Shown: positions 28,952 to 37,711, counted from the stretch's first letter. The stretch: DNA of 64,000 bases from Stutzerimonas stutzeri (GCA_002345575.1 DDVX01000012.1:219924-283923), one strand, 5' to 3'. The notes: generated by a model from the sequence alone, not told the origin. Numbers and translations are program-made.

Positions 28952-29263
28952 ATGAACAAGTCATTTATCTACGCAGCAACCCTGGCTCTGCTTACCGGGG
29001 TTTCCATGGGTAGCTATGCTGAAACCAAACCAGTCAAATCTCCTAACGTTGAGCTGGCTGCGATTGCCCAAGTGAATATCAACACTGCCGACGCCGAAAC
29101 CCTGACGCGTGAACTCAAGGGCATTGGTGCGGCAAAAGCCAAAGCAATCGTCGAGTACCGCGAAGCGCATGGCCCGTTCAGCTCCGTTGATGAGTTGCTG
29201 GAGGTAAAGGGCATCGGCACGTCAATCTTAGACAAGAACCGGGCCATACTCAGCTTGAACTGA
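28952..29263 (+). CDS. ComEA-like helix-hairpin-helix DNA-binding protein
   Basis: 103 residues: a signal peptide (MNKSFIYAATLALLTGVSMGSYA) and a C-terminal ComEA-type HhH pair, VNINTADAETLTRELKGIG and FSSVDELLEVKGIG (about 43-93). ComEA-family proteins bind incoming DNA in the periplasm during transformation; short homologues are widespread in pseudomonads, competent or not. A TTGACT sequence (28863) lies upstream but the -10 is weak. Followed by a strong terminator, so it is probably monocistronic. Confidence 0.9.
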   Translation: MNKSFIYAATLALLTGVSMGSYAETKPVKSPNVELAAIAQVNINTADAETLTRELKGIGAAKAKAIVEYREAHGPFSSVDELLEVKGIGTSILDKNRAILSLN

Positions 29264-29281
29264 CTACCTAGACATCATCCT

Positions 29282-29310
29282 AAAGCCGGTCAAATCGACC
29301 GGCTTTTTTT
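29282..29310 (+). terminator. Terminator after the comEA-like gene
   Basis: A perfect 10-bp stem AAAGCCGGTC/GACCGGCTTT, a five-base loop and seven or more T. Confidence 0.95.
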
Positions 29311-29453
29311 ATTGCGCCGTAACCCCGCAAGTGGAAGCGATGCGGACGGACGTGAACGTCAGGGTAAGCAGCATTGTCTGTGCAGGACTGGCAGCTTGGT
29401 TGTCCACCCTAAAAGGTTGATAAAGAGCCTTAAAAAAGCGTTGACATGAATGG

Positions 29454-29656
29454 TTATGCACATTCCTGATAACCCGCTGCTTCTTCCGGGAAGGTAGCTA
29501 TCAGATTTTTCTATGGATAATATAAGTCATTGATTTATAAGGTTATTTCACGATTGGGTAAAAACTCGCCGATCTGATTGGAGCCCGCATCAGGCGGGCG
29601 TTTGAGAGAGTCATCCATAATCTATTCACAGTGTTATCCACAGGTTTTGTGGATAA
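29454..29656. promoter_or_regulatory. Cluster of DnaA-box sequences around an AT-rich stretch
   Basis: In the 448-base gene-free gap between the comEA-like gene and the YkvA-like gene there are three 9-mers fitting TTATNCACA: TTATGCACA (29454-29462), TTATCCACA (29634-29642) and an inverted TTATCCACA (29656-29648). The last two form a palindrome with a 5-base centre. One-mismatch versions lie at 29512-29520 (minus strand) and 29622-29630. An AT-rich stretch (about 29497-29567) sits between the first and last boxes. It could be a DnaA-regulated promoter or a DnaA-titrating site; it is not next to dnaA/rpmH, where the Pseudomonas oriC lies. Confidence 0.55.
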
Positions 29657-29711
29657 GCGTCTACAAGCCAAACAGGATGGGCATTGGCGGGTTGGCTTTG
29701 GAGACTAAGCG

Positions 29712-30152
29712 ATGAAAGTACCCTGGCGATTGATCAAGTATCTACCGATAGCGCAGAGCGTTCTGGCTCGCGGCAGGTTGCCGGCAGTGCTTATCGCCGT
29801 CGCTCGTAAGAGCTCTTCTCGCGGCGGACTGTTCAAGGGGCTGCGCGACGAACTTGGGCTGCTTCAGGCATTGTGTGTCGCCTGGTGGCGAGGTGAGTAC
29901 CGCGCAGTCAGTAAGCCGGCGCTGATCGCAGTGGTGGCAGGCCTTCTGTATTTTCTCGCGCCTCTGGATGCCATTCCGGACTGGATTCCGGGGCTTGGCT
30001 TCATTGATGACCTTGCGGTGCTTGGCTGGGTGATGCGCAAGTGGTCTGGTGAACTGGAGGCCTTCCGCATCTGGCGAGACGGTCAGTCAGCAGAGGTGCG
30101 TGAAGGTTTGGAGCGTCTGCCTACTGCCGATGAAGCCAAAGCGGAAAAGTAA
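29712..30152 (+). CDS. YkvA/DUF1232-family membrane protein
   Basis: 146 residues. The DUF1232 core is the segment ALIAVVAGLLYFLAPLDAIPDW then IPGLGFIDDLAVLGWVMRK (about 77-117), with a membrane-like stretch and the conserved D-A-I-P-D motif. The N-terminal part is basic and the C-terminal end is charged. Function is unknown. The gene lies 55 bases after the paired DnaA boxes and has no close partner in front of it. Confidence 0.85.
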   Translation: MKVPWRLIKYLPIAQSVLARGRLPAVLIAVARKSSSRGGLFKGLRDELGLLQALCVAWWRGEYRAVSKPALIAVVAGLLYFLAPLDAIPDWIPGLGFIDDLAVLGWVMRKWSGELEAFRIWRDGQSAEVREGLERLPTADEAKAEK

Positions 30153-30326
30153 AATAGCGAAAATGAACGAAACAGCAGGTATTAATCCTTTTTGTTCGCC
30201 AAATTCACCTAAAAAACATCGAACGTCGTTTTTGTTTAATTCGACATGTGGACGCTTTGGCTAAAAAAGCACCCTCGGACTGTTAAGATTCGGCTTTCAC
30301 GGAATCCACCAGCAGGTAGGTAGCTG

Positions 30327-30650
30327 ATGAATGTTCAAACCATCATGCGTGATGGCAAGCCTGAATATGCGGTATTGGCCTGGGCCGACTATCAGGCTCT
30401 GCTGAATGCCCTCGGCCGTCCATCCATCGAGACGAGTGATAACCCTGCTCCGGCTGCTTTGCCCAAATTCGCCGAGTTGCCCGCATTGCGGGAAGCCAAG
30501 GGCATCAGCCAGGAGGCACTAGCGCGTCTGGTGGGTATCAGCCCGGTCTATCTGGCGCTGATCGAGCAGGGCGAGCGTGATCCAGGTGAGCCCATACGCC
30601 GTGCGCTGGCACGTGCGCTGGAGATTGCACAATGGAGCCCGGAAGCGTGA
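30327..30650 (+). CDS. XRE-type HTH regulator with antitoxin-like N-terminus
   Basis: 107 residues. The first 30 (MNVQTIMRDGKPEYAVLAW then ADYQALLNAL) resemble the Phd/YefM dimerisation end. Residues 50-105 form an XRE helix-turn-helix (LREAKGISQEALARLVGIS and the YLALIEQGERDP recognition stretch). This is the layout of many toxin-antitoxin antitoxins, but no recognisable toxin follows. First gene of an overlapping three-gene unit. The upstream 174 bases are AT-rich and may hold its own operator, not identified. Confidence 0.82.
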   Translation: MNVQTIMRDGKPEYAVLAWADYQALLNALGRPSIETSDNPAPAALPKFAELPALREAKGISQEALARLVGISPVYLALIEQGERDPGEPIRRALARALEIAQWSPEA

Positions 30651-31027
30651 GCGACGCTGCAGCGTCAATTCGCATCAGCCGACCACACTGGCATGCGCTG
30701 CTTGATGAGTTGAATGACGCCCGACTGCAGCGCCATCTGGTTACTTATCGTTCCTTGCTCGAACGGCTTCAACTGCCTGCCCCCGCCATGCAGACCCTGG
30801 CAGCCGCGCTAGAACATCTGGCAATGCTGGATGCGCAGGCTGACCGACCGTTGCGCAGCGTGCTGGTGATCAGCCAGAGCGCCAGCCGTTTGCCCAGAAC
30901 CGGCTTCTTCGAGTGTGCAGCACGCCTGGGGCGTTTCTGTGGCCCCGTTGATGGTACCGCTGCGGCTTCCTGGCATGCGGGAGAAGTAGCGCGAGTGTTT
31001 GAATTCGACTACCCGGAGGCTCCGTGA
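30632..31027 (+). CDS. Conserved protein of unknown function
   Basis: 131 residues with no motif I recognise; it is Ala/Leu/Arg-rich, with a helical N-terminal half and a patch LRSVLVISQSASRLPRTGFFECAA in the second half. It overlaps the HTH gene by 19 bases if ATG 30632 (with GGAG upstream) is used, or by 4 (GTGA) if GTG 30647 is used; both are plausible. It overlaps the next gene by one base. Tight overlaps on both sides support translation and a shared job. Confidence 0.65.
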   Translation: MEPGSVSDAAASIRISRPHWHALLDELNDARLQRHLVTYRSLLERLQLPAPAMQTLAAALEHLAMLDAQADRPLRSVLVISQSASRLPRTGFFECAARLGRFCGPVDGTAAASWHAGEVARVFEFDYPEAP

Positions 31028-31494
31028 TGCTGCTCAAAATTCGTGCCCGTGCGGGTTACTGGATCGCACGCAAAATGATGGGTTCACGCTGGGCCGTGCA
31101 GCAGCCGAAACTGTGGCGCTGGATGGAAGGGCAGTTTTCCCGCATGGCTGGTATAGGCGATGCGAAGGCGCAAAGCTTTTACGGCCATATCCTGCTTTTT
31201 CGCGGTCAAGGCTATGGTGCGAAAAAGGAAGGCATACGTTTGCTGCGCCTGGCAGCCGAGGCTGGTGATGCCAAGGCAGCCTATCAGATGGGGGTCGTCA
31301 GCCTTAGTGAAGACGCGAGTCACGGCCCTGATGGCGTTCAGGCTGCAAGCTGGTGGAAGCGGGCGGTCGAGGCCGGTCATCCCTTGGCTGCAACCCGACT
31401 GTCGCAGCTGTATGCCGCAGGCGGCCACGGGCTCGCTTCCGACAAGCAGCAGGCCGAGCACTACAAGGGTAGGGCTGCCGGGCTCGGGCTGTGA
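31027..31494 (+). CDS. Sel1-repeat protein
   Basis: 155 residues from ATG 31027, which overlaps the stop of the upstream gene by one base. Residues about 45-150 hold three Sel1/TPR-like repeats (GDAKAQSFYGHIL, GDAKAAYQMGVVSLSE, GHPLAATRLSQLYAAG), usually protein-protein interaction modules. The N-terminal part is basic (MLLKIRARAGYWIARKMM) and may associate with membranes; no cleavable signal is clear. Third and last gene of the cassette. The decayed EAL gene begins to its right. Confidence 0.82.
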   Translation: MLLKIRARAGYWIARKMMGSRWAVQQPKLWRWMEGQFSRMAGIGDAKAQSFYGHILLFRGQGYGAKKEGIRLLRLAAEAGDAKAAYQMGVVSLSEDASHGPDGVQAASWWKRAVEAGHPLAATRLSQLYAAGGHGLASDKQQAEHYKGRAAGLGL

Positions 31495-31619
31495 GCCATC
31501 GGTAGAGGGTTAGGCTCAACATTTACGCTGAAGCCGGGCGTGTGCTTGGCTATGCATTGGTTTGCGAGACAAGTCCGAGATGCGCCGCATTGAGCTGTGA
31601 GGCCGGGGCACGGCATGTT

Positions 31620-32294
31620 GCTGCCACCCCTGGTGTAGCTGTAGGTACCGTTGAATCGCTTGAAATGATCAATGTCCACAGCAAATGACGGCTTCGCAAC
31701 CTTCATGAAAAAGGCGGATCAGGTATTGCAGAATGAGCAAGCTGCCTGGCAGAAAGACTAGTGGCTGGACATAGCGCATCCACTGAGCTTTTCATTTCAG
31801 TGATCAGCTTCAGTACATGATTAGCCGGCCCAGACCGTAATACGGCCGTTGCGTGTGATGACGAAATCCTCATCGTTACGCTGTCGGGCGCAGCTGGTCA
31901 GCAGACGGCTGACCCGATGCAGTTAGATGACGACCTTTTCCGCGGGGATGCCGTATTGCTGCGGCAGCCTGAGGGTACGACCAGGCTTGTGGCAGGCATC
32001 GAGCAGGTTTCCGGTGCGGCGTTGAGAAACAGCTGTCCCTGCATCTGCAAATAGTGGTATCGGCGGCAGGCGTGTTCGCGGCAGAGCATCTCCAGCTCGT
32101 CGAGGCGTCCACCATGACGTGCTGCTGCGAGCAGGTTGATGGGAGAGTGCAGCGCCGAATCCGACGGGTCTCGCGTCAGCGCTTCATGGCCAACGATGCG
32201 TCGCGTAACTTGAAATGATGGGTTGAAACAGGCTACTGATGTCGCCGTGAGCGAGGATGTGATTCAGCGTGCGCAACTGCTCGGTGACAGTCAT
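31620..32294 (-). pseudogene. Decayed EAL-CBS-GGDEF c-di-GMP gene
   Basis: Reading leftward from ATG 32294, pieces of one protein appear in shifting frames. MTVTEQLRTLNHILAHGDIS and SLFQPIIS are in frame 1. After a shift come RRIVGHEALTR, SPINLLAAARHGG, RLDELEMLCREHACRR and QGQLFLN. After another shift come LLDACHKPGRTLR and QYGIPAEKVVI, ending at a stop. Then RQRNDEDFVITRNGRI (CBS-like), VLKLITEMK, LPGSLLILQYLIRLFHEG and finally DIDHFKRFN of a GGDEF domain. The EAL catalytic half and the GGDEF end are missing. At least four shifts or stops and one large deletion make it a pseudogene. The left boundary is approximate. Confidence 0.85.
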
Positions 32295-32320
32295 GTGGGT
32301 TCCGTGGGTCATTGACATGC

Positions 32321-32343
32321 GAAGAGCCGCTTAGCGGCTCTTC
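32321..32343. terminator. Hairpin behind prc
   Basis: A perfect 10-bp stem GAAGAGCCGC/GCGGCTCTTC with a TTA loop, 48 bases beyond the end of prc. No good T-run follows on the minus strand, so termination strength is uncertain. Confidence 0.5.
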
Positions 32344-32390
32344 GTATTTCACTCCACAGCGATGTCTTTTTGATGACATCGAGCAGGTAG

Positions 32391-34523
32391 TCAGTCCTTC
32401 GGCAGGCTGTTCTTGGCTACAGCCTCGTTCAGGCCCAGCCAGTCGAGCAGGATTCTTCCGCTCTCTGCAAGATAGGCATCATCTTCAGGATTGCCTTTCT
32501 TTTCTTCGGTGTGCGGCGTCGCTTCGTCCTGGCGCTCCAGCTTGGCCAAGGGTTTCTCACCCTTCGCTTCGCGCAGAGCATTTTCCAGCATCAGCTGTCG
32601 CCTCTCGATACCTTCCTGCTGCGCCCGACGCTTCTCTTCGTTGAGGCTGACCGTAGTTTCATGGCTCAGCTCCTGCGCAAGGGCGAGGCGATTGCGGGTG
32701 AAGACGAAGTCGGGGTTATCCCCGGTCCGCGTTTCGTGACGGGCCTTGAGCTCGACAAGAAATGGCTTGAACGGGTTCATGTCCGCGCTGTGCACGGCTC
32801 GAATGCTGTCCCACGGTAGGGCTTCGGGCAGGGCGCTCTCGCCGATTTCGCTGGTGTCGACTTCAGCTGGATAGGATATGTCCGGGATCACGCCCTGGTG
32901 CTGCGTGCTCTGTCCGGAAACCCGATAGAACTTGGCGAGCGTCAGTTTCAGTTCGCCGTGATTGAGCGGCTGAACGGTCTGTACTGTGCCTTTGCCAAAC
33001 GTCTGGCCACCGAGAATAAGCGCCCGATGGTAATCCTGCATCGCGCCGGCGAAGATCTCTGAAGCCGAGGCGGACAAACGATTCACCAGCACGGCGAGCG
33101 GGCCCTTGTAGAAGGCGCCTGGCTGCTCGTCGGCGAGGATATCTACACGGCCGTCGCTATTGCGTACCAGCACGGTTGGCCCCTGCTCGATAAACAAGCC
33201 TGTCAGTTCGGTCGCTTCCTGCAGCGAGCCCCCGCCATTGTTGCGCAGGTCGATCACCACGCCATCGACCTTTTCCTGCTGCAGTTCGGTTAGCAGCTTC
33301 TTTACATCACGGGTCGTGCTCTTGTAGTTCTTGTCGCCGGAACGCAGAGCTTTGAAGTCGAGATAAAAGGCCGGAATTTCGATCACGCCGAGTTTGTAGT
33401 CACGGCCTTCATGCTGGAGGTTAAGAATCGACTTTTTGGCCGCTTGTTCTTCGAGTTTTACAGCTTCACGCGTGATGGCGACGATCTTGCTGCTCTGATC
33501 ATTCGGTGCATTGCTGGCCGGGATGACTTCGAGGCGAACGACCGAGCCCTTGGGGCCACGAATCAGCTTGACCACCTCATCGAGGCGCCAGCCGATCACG
33601 TCGACCATCTCATCGTCGCTCTGGGCGACACCGATAATCTTGTCGGCGGGTGCGATCTGCTTGCTCTTCTCGGCTGGTCCGGCAGGAACCAGGCGCACGA
33701 CCTTGACGTGTTCGTTATCGCTCTGCAGGACGGCGCCGATGCCCTCCAGGGAGAGGCTCATATTGATATCGAAATTTTCCGCGTTGTCCGGCGACAGGTA
33801 TTGAGTGTGTGGGTCGTAGGATTGTGCGAATGCGTTGATATAGGTCTGGAACACATCTTCGCCACGGGTCTGATCCAGCCGTGCAAGCTGGTTCTTGTAG
33901 CGTTTGGTGAGCAGCTCTTCGATGTCTTTGGAATCCTTGCCAGCGATCTTCAGACGCAGCACTTCGTCCTTAACGCGTTTGCGCCAGAGGTCGTCGAGTT
34001 CTGCCATGTCCTTCGACCAGGCGGCATTCTTACGATCAACAAGTAATTCCTCGTCAACCGTGAAGTCAAAGTGGTCCACGCCTTTTTCCAGCAGGCTCAG
34101 GGCGTATTGCAGGCGACCCTGAAACCGCTCCAGGTGCAGCCTGTAGATGGCAAAGCCGGGCTCGAGATTGCCGTTTTTCAGGTAGTTGTCGAAGTCGCTG
34201 CGCGAGGCCTCGAATTTGGCGAGGTCGCCGGCAGTGAAATAGCTGCGCGACGGATCGAGCATCTCGATGTAGCTGTCGAAGATTTTCGCCGAGCGTGCGT
34301 CGTTGAGCGGTGGTTTGTTGTAATGATGGCGTTTGAGTAGCTCCACCACATTAAGGCTGGCAATCACCTGATCGCGGTCGGGCTGCAGATACTCCCAGCT
34401 GGTGACGTTGCCGGGCTTGGCCAGGGCGAATGATGCCTGAAGGCCGAAGAACAAGGCGAAGATGCCAAGGGCCAGGGTAGCTTTGGGGCGGAAGGGGCGA
34501 CGTGAGGCTGGGTAATAACGCAT
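32391..34523 (-). CDS. prc: Carboxy-terminal processing (tail-specific) protease Prc
   Basis: Periplasmic S41 protease; in P. aeruginosa the homologue (AlgO/Prc) degrades MucA forms and other substrates. 710 residues: signal peptide (ALGIFALFFGLQASFALA), N-terminal helical domain (about 50-230), PDZ domain (about 240-330), then the S41 core with the catalytic Ser in LSASASEIFAGAMQDY (about 485) and Lys in GGQTFGKGTVQ (about 510). A charged Lys/Glu C-terminal end with NLP-like helices closes it. The length is normal for the family. It is divergent from the quinone reductase gene. Confidence 0.96.
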   Translation of the reverse strand: MRYYPASRRPFRPKATLALGIFALFFGLQASFALAKPGNVTSWEYLQPDRDQVIASLNVVELLKRHHYNKPPLNDARSAKIFDSYIEMLDPSRSYFTAGDLAKFEASRSDFDNYLKNGNLEPGFAIYRLHLERFQGRLQYALSLLEKGVDHFDFTVDEELLVDRKNAAWSKDMAELDDLWRKRVKDEVLRLKIAGKDSKDIEELLTKRYKNQLARLDQTRGEDVFQTYINAFAQSYDPHTQYLSPDNAENFDINMSLSLEGIGAVLQSDNEHVKVVRLVPAGPAEKSKQIAPADKIIGVAQSDDEMVDVIGWRLDEVVKLIRGPKGSVVRLEVIPASNAPNDQSSKIVAITREAVKLEEQAAKKSILNLQHEGRDYKLGVIEIPAFYLDFKALRSGDKNYKSTTRDVKKLLTELQQEKVDGVVIDLRNNGGGSLQEATELTGLFIEQGPTVLVRNSDGRVDILADEQPGAFYKGPLAVLVNRLSASASEIFAGAMQDYHRALILGGQTFGKGTVQTVQPLNHGELKLTLAKFYRVSGQSTQHQGVIPDISYPAEVDTSEIGESALPEALPWDSIRAVHSADMNPFKPFLVELKARHETRTGDNPDFVFTRNRLALAQELSHETTVSLNEEKRRAQQEGIERRQLMLENALREAKGEKPLAKLERQDEATPHTEEKKGNPEDDAYLAESGRILLDWLGLNEAVAKNSLPKD

Positions 34524-34658
34524 ATTAGGCCATCAAGTTGGGCGCCGGCCGCAATCATTGGTCGACGGTAAAGAGTAATAGCCCGATGGTAACAGGTGGT
34601 TGCGAACGTCAGCGAGTGACGGTTGGGCGAACGCAAGTTTCAACAATATGGAGGCAGC

Positions 34659-35621
34659 ATGAAGGCTTTGCAAGGTGTCGAGGGACAACTGGAATGGGCG
34701 CAACGTGACGCGCCGCAATGTGCTTCAGGGCAGGTACGTATTCGAGTAGCGGCGGCGGGGTTGAACCGGGCTGATCTGCTGCAACGTGCCGGGTATTATC
34801 CGCCGCCGGCAGGTGTCACCGACATTCTCGGTCTGGAATGTGCGGGTGTGATCAGTGAGGTTGGCGAGGGCGGCCAGTGGCAGGTTGGTGACCGTGTCTG
34901 CGCGCTGCTGGCCGGTGGCGGCATGGCGGAGGAAGTGGTCGTCGACGGCCGGCATGTGCTGCCGGTTCCCGAGGGTTTCTCGCTGCATGAAGCGGCGGTT
35001 ATCCCTGAGGTGTACGCCACCGCCTGGCTCAACCTGTATCGCCTCGGCGCTCTGCAACCGGGCGAAAAGGTGCTGCTGCACGCGGGGGCCAGCGGTGTCG
35101 GTTCTGCGGCGATCCAGCTGTGTAAAGCATTTAACAACCCCTGCTGGGTTAGCGTGGGCTCCGCCGAGCGCCTGGCGTACTGCGAGTCCTTAGGGGCACA
35201 GGGCGGCGTGCTGCGGGGTGAGACACTCGAAGCGCTACGCGATTTCGCACCTTTCGATCTGATTCTCGACCCCGTGGGCGCCAAATACGCCGTGCTCAAC
35301 CTGCAGCTGCTCGGCACTGACGCGCGCTGGGTGATGATCGGCCTGATGGGCGGGCGCAAGGGCGAGCTGGACTTCGGCGCGCTGTTGGCCAAACGCGTCC
35401 AGCTGATAGGTTCGACCTTGCGCAGCCGTGATACCGACGATAAGGCTGCTTTAATAGCCGAGCTGAAGGAGAAAGTCTGGCCGCTTTTCGCCAGCGGACA
35501 GCTGTCGCCGCGTCTGGAGCGGACGTTCCCGATTGGCGACGCAGTTGCTGCGTTCGAGATGCTCGCCAGCAATACCGTGTCCGGCAAGGTGGCGCTGGTG
35601 GTCGACCCTGATCTGCAGTGA
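34659..35621 (+). CDS. Quinone oxidoreductase of the MDR superfamily
   Basis: NADPH-dependent quinone/enone reductase, closest in pattern to the PIG3/QOR type. 320 residues from the ATG at 34659, fixed by a GGAGG eight bases upstream. The N-terminal GroES-like domain has GLNRADLLQRAGYYPPP (about 42-58) and the Rossmann domain has LLHAGASGVGSAAIQLCKA (about 138-156). The zinc ligands of alcohol dehydrogenases are absent, as usual in QORs. Monocistronic; a perfect terminator follows. Confidence 0.93.
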   Translation: MKALQGVEGQLEWAQRDAPQCASGQVRIRVAAAGLNRADLLQRAGYYPPPAGVTDILGLECAGVISEVGEGGQWQVGDRVCALLAGGGMAEEVVVDGRHVLPVPEGFSLHEAAVIPEVYATAWLNLYRLGALQPGEKVLLHAGASGVGSAAIQLCKAFNNPCWVSVGSAERLAYCESLGAQGGVLRGETLEALRDFAPFDLILDPVGAKYAVLNLQLLGTDARWVMIGLMGGRKGELDFGALLAKRVQLIGSTLRSRDTDDKAALIAELKEKVWPLFASGQLSPRLERTFPIGDAVAAFEMLASNTVSGKVALVVDPDLQ

Positions 35622-35627
35622 TCTAGA

Positions 35628-35655
35628 GGCCGGACGAGAAGGCGCTCGTCCGGCC
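35628..35655. terminator. Bidirectional terminator between qor-like gene and apeB
   Basis: A perfect 11-bp stem GGCCGGACGAG/CTCGTCCGGCC with a six-base loop, placed six bases from each converging stop codon. No T-run, but the position suggests a shared end. Confidence 0.65.
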
Positions 35656-35661
35656 GCCTGC

Positions 35662-36951
35662 TCAGGGCAGTGTTGAGCTCGAATAGAAAGCGCTGAGTAC
35701 CTTAACCAGCTGTGCCAGATCCTGACTGCCAGCCAGCTCGCGTATCGAGTGCATGCCGAAGGTTGGCAGGCCAATGTCTACGGTGCGCACTCCCAGCTGG
35801 CTTGCGGTGATGGGGCCGATAGTGGAGCCGCAACCCATATCGCTCCGGGTGACGAAGCTCTGCACCGAGACTTCGTTTTCCAAACAGAGATGGCGGAAAA
35901 AGCCCGCTGTTTCGCTGCTGGTGGCATAGCGCTGGTTGTTGTTGATCTTGATCACCGGGCCGGCGTTGAGCTTCGGCCCGTGATTGCCGTCGTGTTTGTC
36001 GCTGTAGTTGGGGTGCACGCCATGAGCGTTGTCTGCGGAAATCAGCAAGGAGCGGTTGATGCAGCGCTGGAATGCCTCCTCCTCAGGCAGTATGCGGCGC
36101 AGCACCTGCTCCAGGAAGGGGCCGTCTGCACCGCACATGGAAGCTGAGCCGACTTCTTCGTGATCGGTACAGATCAGTACGCAGCTTTCCTCTGGAGCGG
36201 CTCGCAGCAGCGCCTGCAGCCCAGCGAAGCATGACAGCAGGTTGTCCAGCCGTGCCCCGGCGATGAAGTCGCCATGCAGGCCGATGACGGCGGCGCTCTG
36301 GGTATCGTAGAAACTCAACTCGAAATCCAGCACCACGTCGGCGAGCAGACCGTGTTCACGGCTGAGCTGGTCCGCCAGCAGGGCACGAAAATCTGGACTT
36401 TCCTCACTGGCGATCTGCGCCAGGATGGGCGGCAGTTCGGTTTGTGGGTTGATGGCCCAACCCTGGTTTGCTTCTCGATTGAGATGAATGGCAAGGCTTG
36501 GGATCACGGCGATCGGCAGCTTGAAGTCGATCAGCTGACTTTCAATGCGACCGTTACGGCTGAAGGTGACGCGTCCTGCCAGAGACAGGTCGCGGTCAAA
36601 CCAAGGTGCGAGCAGTGCGCCGCCATAAACTTCTACACCCAATTGCCAAAAACCCTGGCGCTGCAGTTCCGGTTGCGGTTTGACCCGCAGGCAGGGGCTG
36701 TCGGTATGCGCGCCGACCAAGCGTAGGCCGTGTTCGACGGGTGAGTTACTGCCAAGTTGAAATGCGATGATTGAGGAGTCGTTGCGGGTGACGTAATAAC
36801 GCCCGCCAGGTTCGGTGTGCCAGGTCTCGCTTTCGTTCAGTGCCTTGAAGCCGGCGCTTTGTAATATCTGGGCAATGCTGGCGGTGGCATGAAACGGCGT
36901 GGGGGAGGCCTGGAGAAAATCGATCAGGCCCTGGTTAAGTTCTTCGCGCAT
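35662..36951 (-). CDS. apeB: M18-family aspartyl aminopeptidase
   Basis: Zinc aminopeptidase that removes acidic N-terminal residues. 429 residues with the metal-site motifs GAHTDSPCLRVKP (about 80-92), DLSLAGRVTF downstream, the CTDHEEVGSASMCGADG segment (His-Glu-Glu, about 260-276) and the C-terminal SDMGCGSTIGPI. The length fits the family. The same neighbourhood (apeB beside rluA and minEDC) is seen in P. aeruginosa. The 82 bases to rluA show no promoter that stands out. Confidence 0.95.
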   Translation of the reverse strand: MREELNQGLIDFLQASPTPFHATASIAQILQSAGFKALNESETWHTEPGGRYYVTRNDSSIIAFQLGSNSPVEHGLRLVGAHTDSPCLRVKPQPELQRQGFWQLGVEVYGGALLAPWFDRDLSLAGRVTFSRNGRIESQLIDFKLPIAVIPSLAIHLNREANQGWAINPQTELPPILAQIASEESPDFRALLADQLSREHGLLADVVLDFELSFYDTQSAAVIGLHGDFIAGARLDNLLSCFAGLQALLRAAPEESCVLICTDHEEVGSASMCGADGPFLEQVLRRILPEEEAFQRCINRSLLISADNAHGVHPNYSDKHDGNHGPKLNAGPVIKINNNQRYATSSETAGFFRHLCLENEVSVQSFVTRSDMGCGSTIGPITASQLGVRTVDIGLPTFGMHSIRELAGSQDLAQLVKVLSAFYSSSTLP

Positions 36952-37033
36952 GGGGGGCTCCGGACAGCAGGACTGGAAAGTCTATCCCATCGCTCGGCAA
37001 GACTGCAGCTGATGGCCCCGGGCTCTGGTCAGT

Positions 37034-37669
37034 TTAGAATGGCGCCGGGCAGTCGAAGCGCATCCGCTCACCGGTTTGCGGGTGAGTCAGACCGAGCATG
37101 CTAGCGTGCAGACACAGCCGTTCGTGAGCGTTGAGCGCCTGTCCATGGGCATAGAGACGGTCGCCCAGCAGCGGGTGACCGATAGACAGCATGTGTACGC
37201 GCAGCTGGTGCGAGCGCCCAGTGATGGGGGTGAGTTCAACGCGGCTGAAATCACCGCAGCGCTCGATCACGCGCCAGTAGGTCAGGGCGTGCTTGCCCAG
37301 TTCATGATCGACGACATGCCGGGGCTTGGTCGGGGGATCGTAGCGCAGAGGCAGGTCAATGCTGCCGCTGTCCTGTTCCGGCTGGCCCCAACATAATGCG
37401 GCGTAGGCCTTTTCCGTCTCGCGATCATGGAACTGTCGTGACAGTTCGCGATGACTGTCGGCATCACGGGCCAGCACGATCAGGCCGGAGGTTTCCCAGT
37501 CCAGCCGATGCACGATGCGCGCCTCGGGGAAGCCGTTTTCCTGCAAGCGAGTCACCAGGCAATCCCGGTTGTCCTCGGCGCGACCGGGTACCGACAGCAA
37601 CAGAGTGGGCTTGTTGATCACCAGCAGGGCGGCGTCCTGGTGGACGATCTGAATGTTGCTTAACGGCAT
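37034..37669 (-). CDS. rluA: rRNA/tRNA pseudouridine synthase RluA
   Basis: Isomerises U746 of 23S rRNA and U32 of some tRNAs. 211 residues from ATG 37669 (MPLSNIQIVHQDAALLVINKP); the longer frame to 37720 runs through a terminator hairpin and is rejected. The catalytic Asp is in HRLDWETSGL (about 64-73), and GRSHQLRVHM is near residue 150. E. coli RluA is similar in length. Confidence 0.95.
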   Translation of the reverse strand: MPLSNIQIVHQDAALLVINKPTLLLSVPGRAEDNRDCLVTRLQENGFPEARIVHRLDWETSGLIVLARDADSHRELSRQFHDRETEKAYAALCWGQPEQDSGSIDLPLRYDPPTKPRHVVDHELGKHALTYWRVIERCGDFSRVELTPITGRSHQLRVHMLSIGHPLLGDRLYAHGQALNAHERLCLHASMLGLTHPQTGERMRFDCPAPF

Positions 37670-37689
37670 TCTAGATTTCCAAAACGAAG

Positions 37690-37711
37690 ACGGCGACCCA
37701 GGGGTCGCCGT
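37690..37711 (-). terminator. Terminator between minE and rluA
   Basis: Inverted repeat ACGGCGACCC/GGGTCGCCGT with a very short centre; the minus-strand tail ends CTTCGTTTT. It sits 18 bases past the end of minE. Confidence 0.75.

Noticed and set aside
29634..29656. The inverted TTATCCACA pair as a terminator
   Set aside because: The stem could form, but no T-run follows and the upstream gene already has a strong terminator at 29282; DnaA boxes explain it better.
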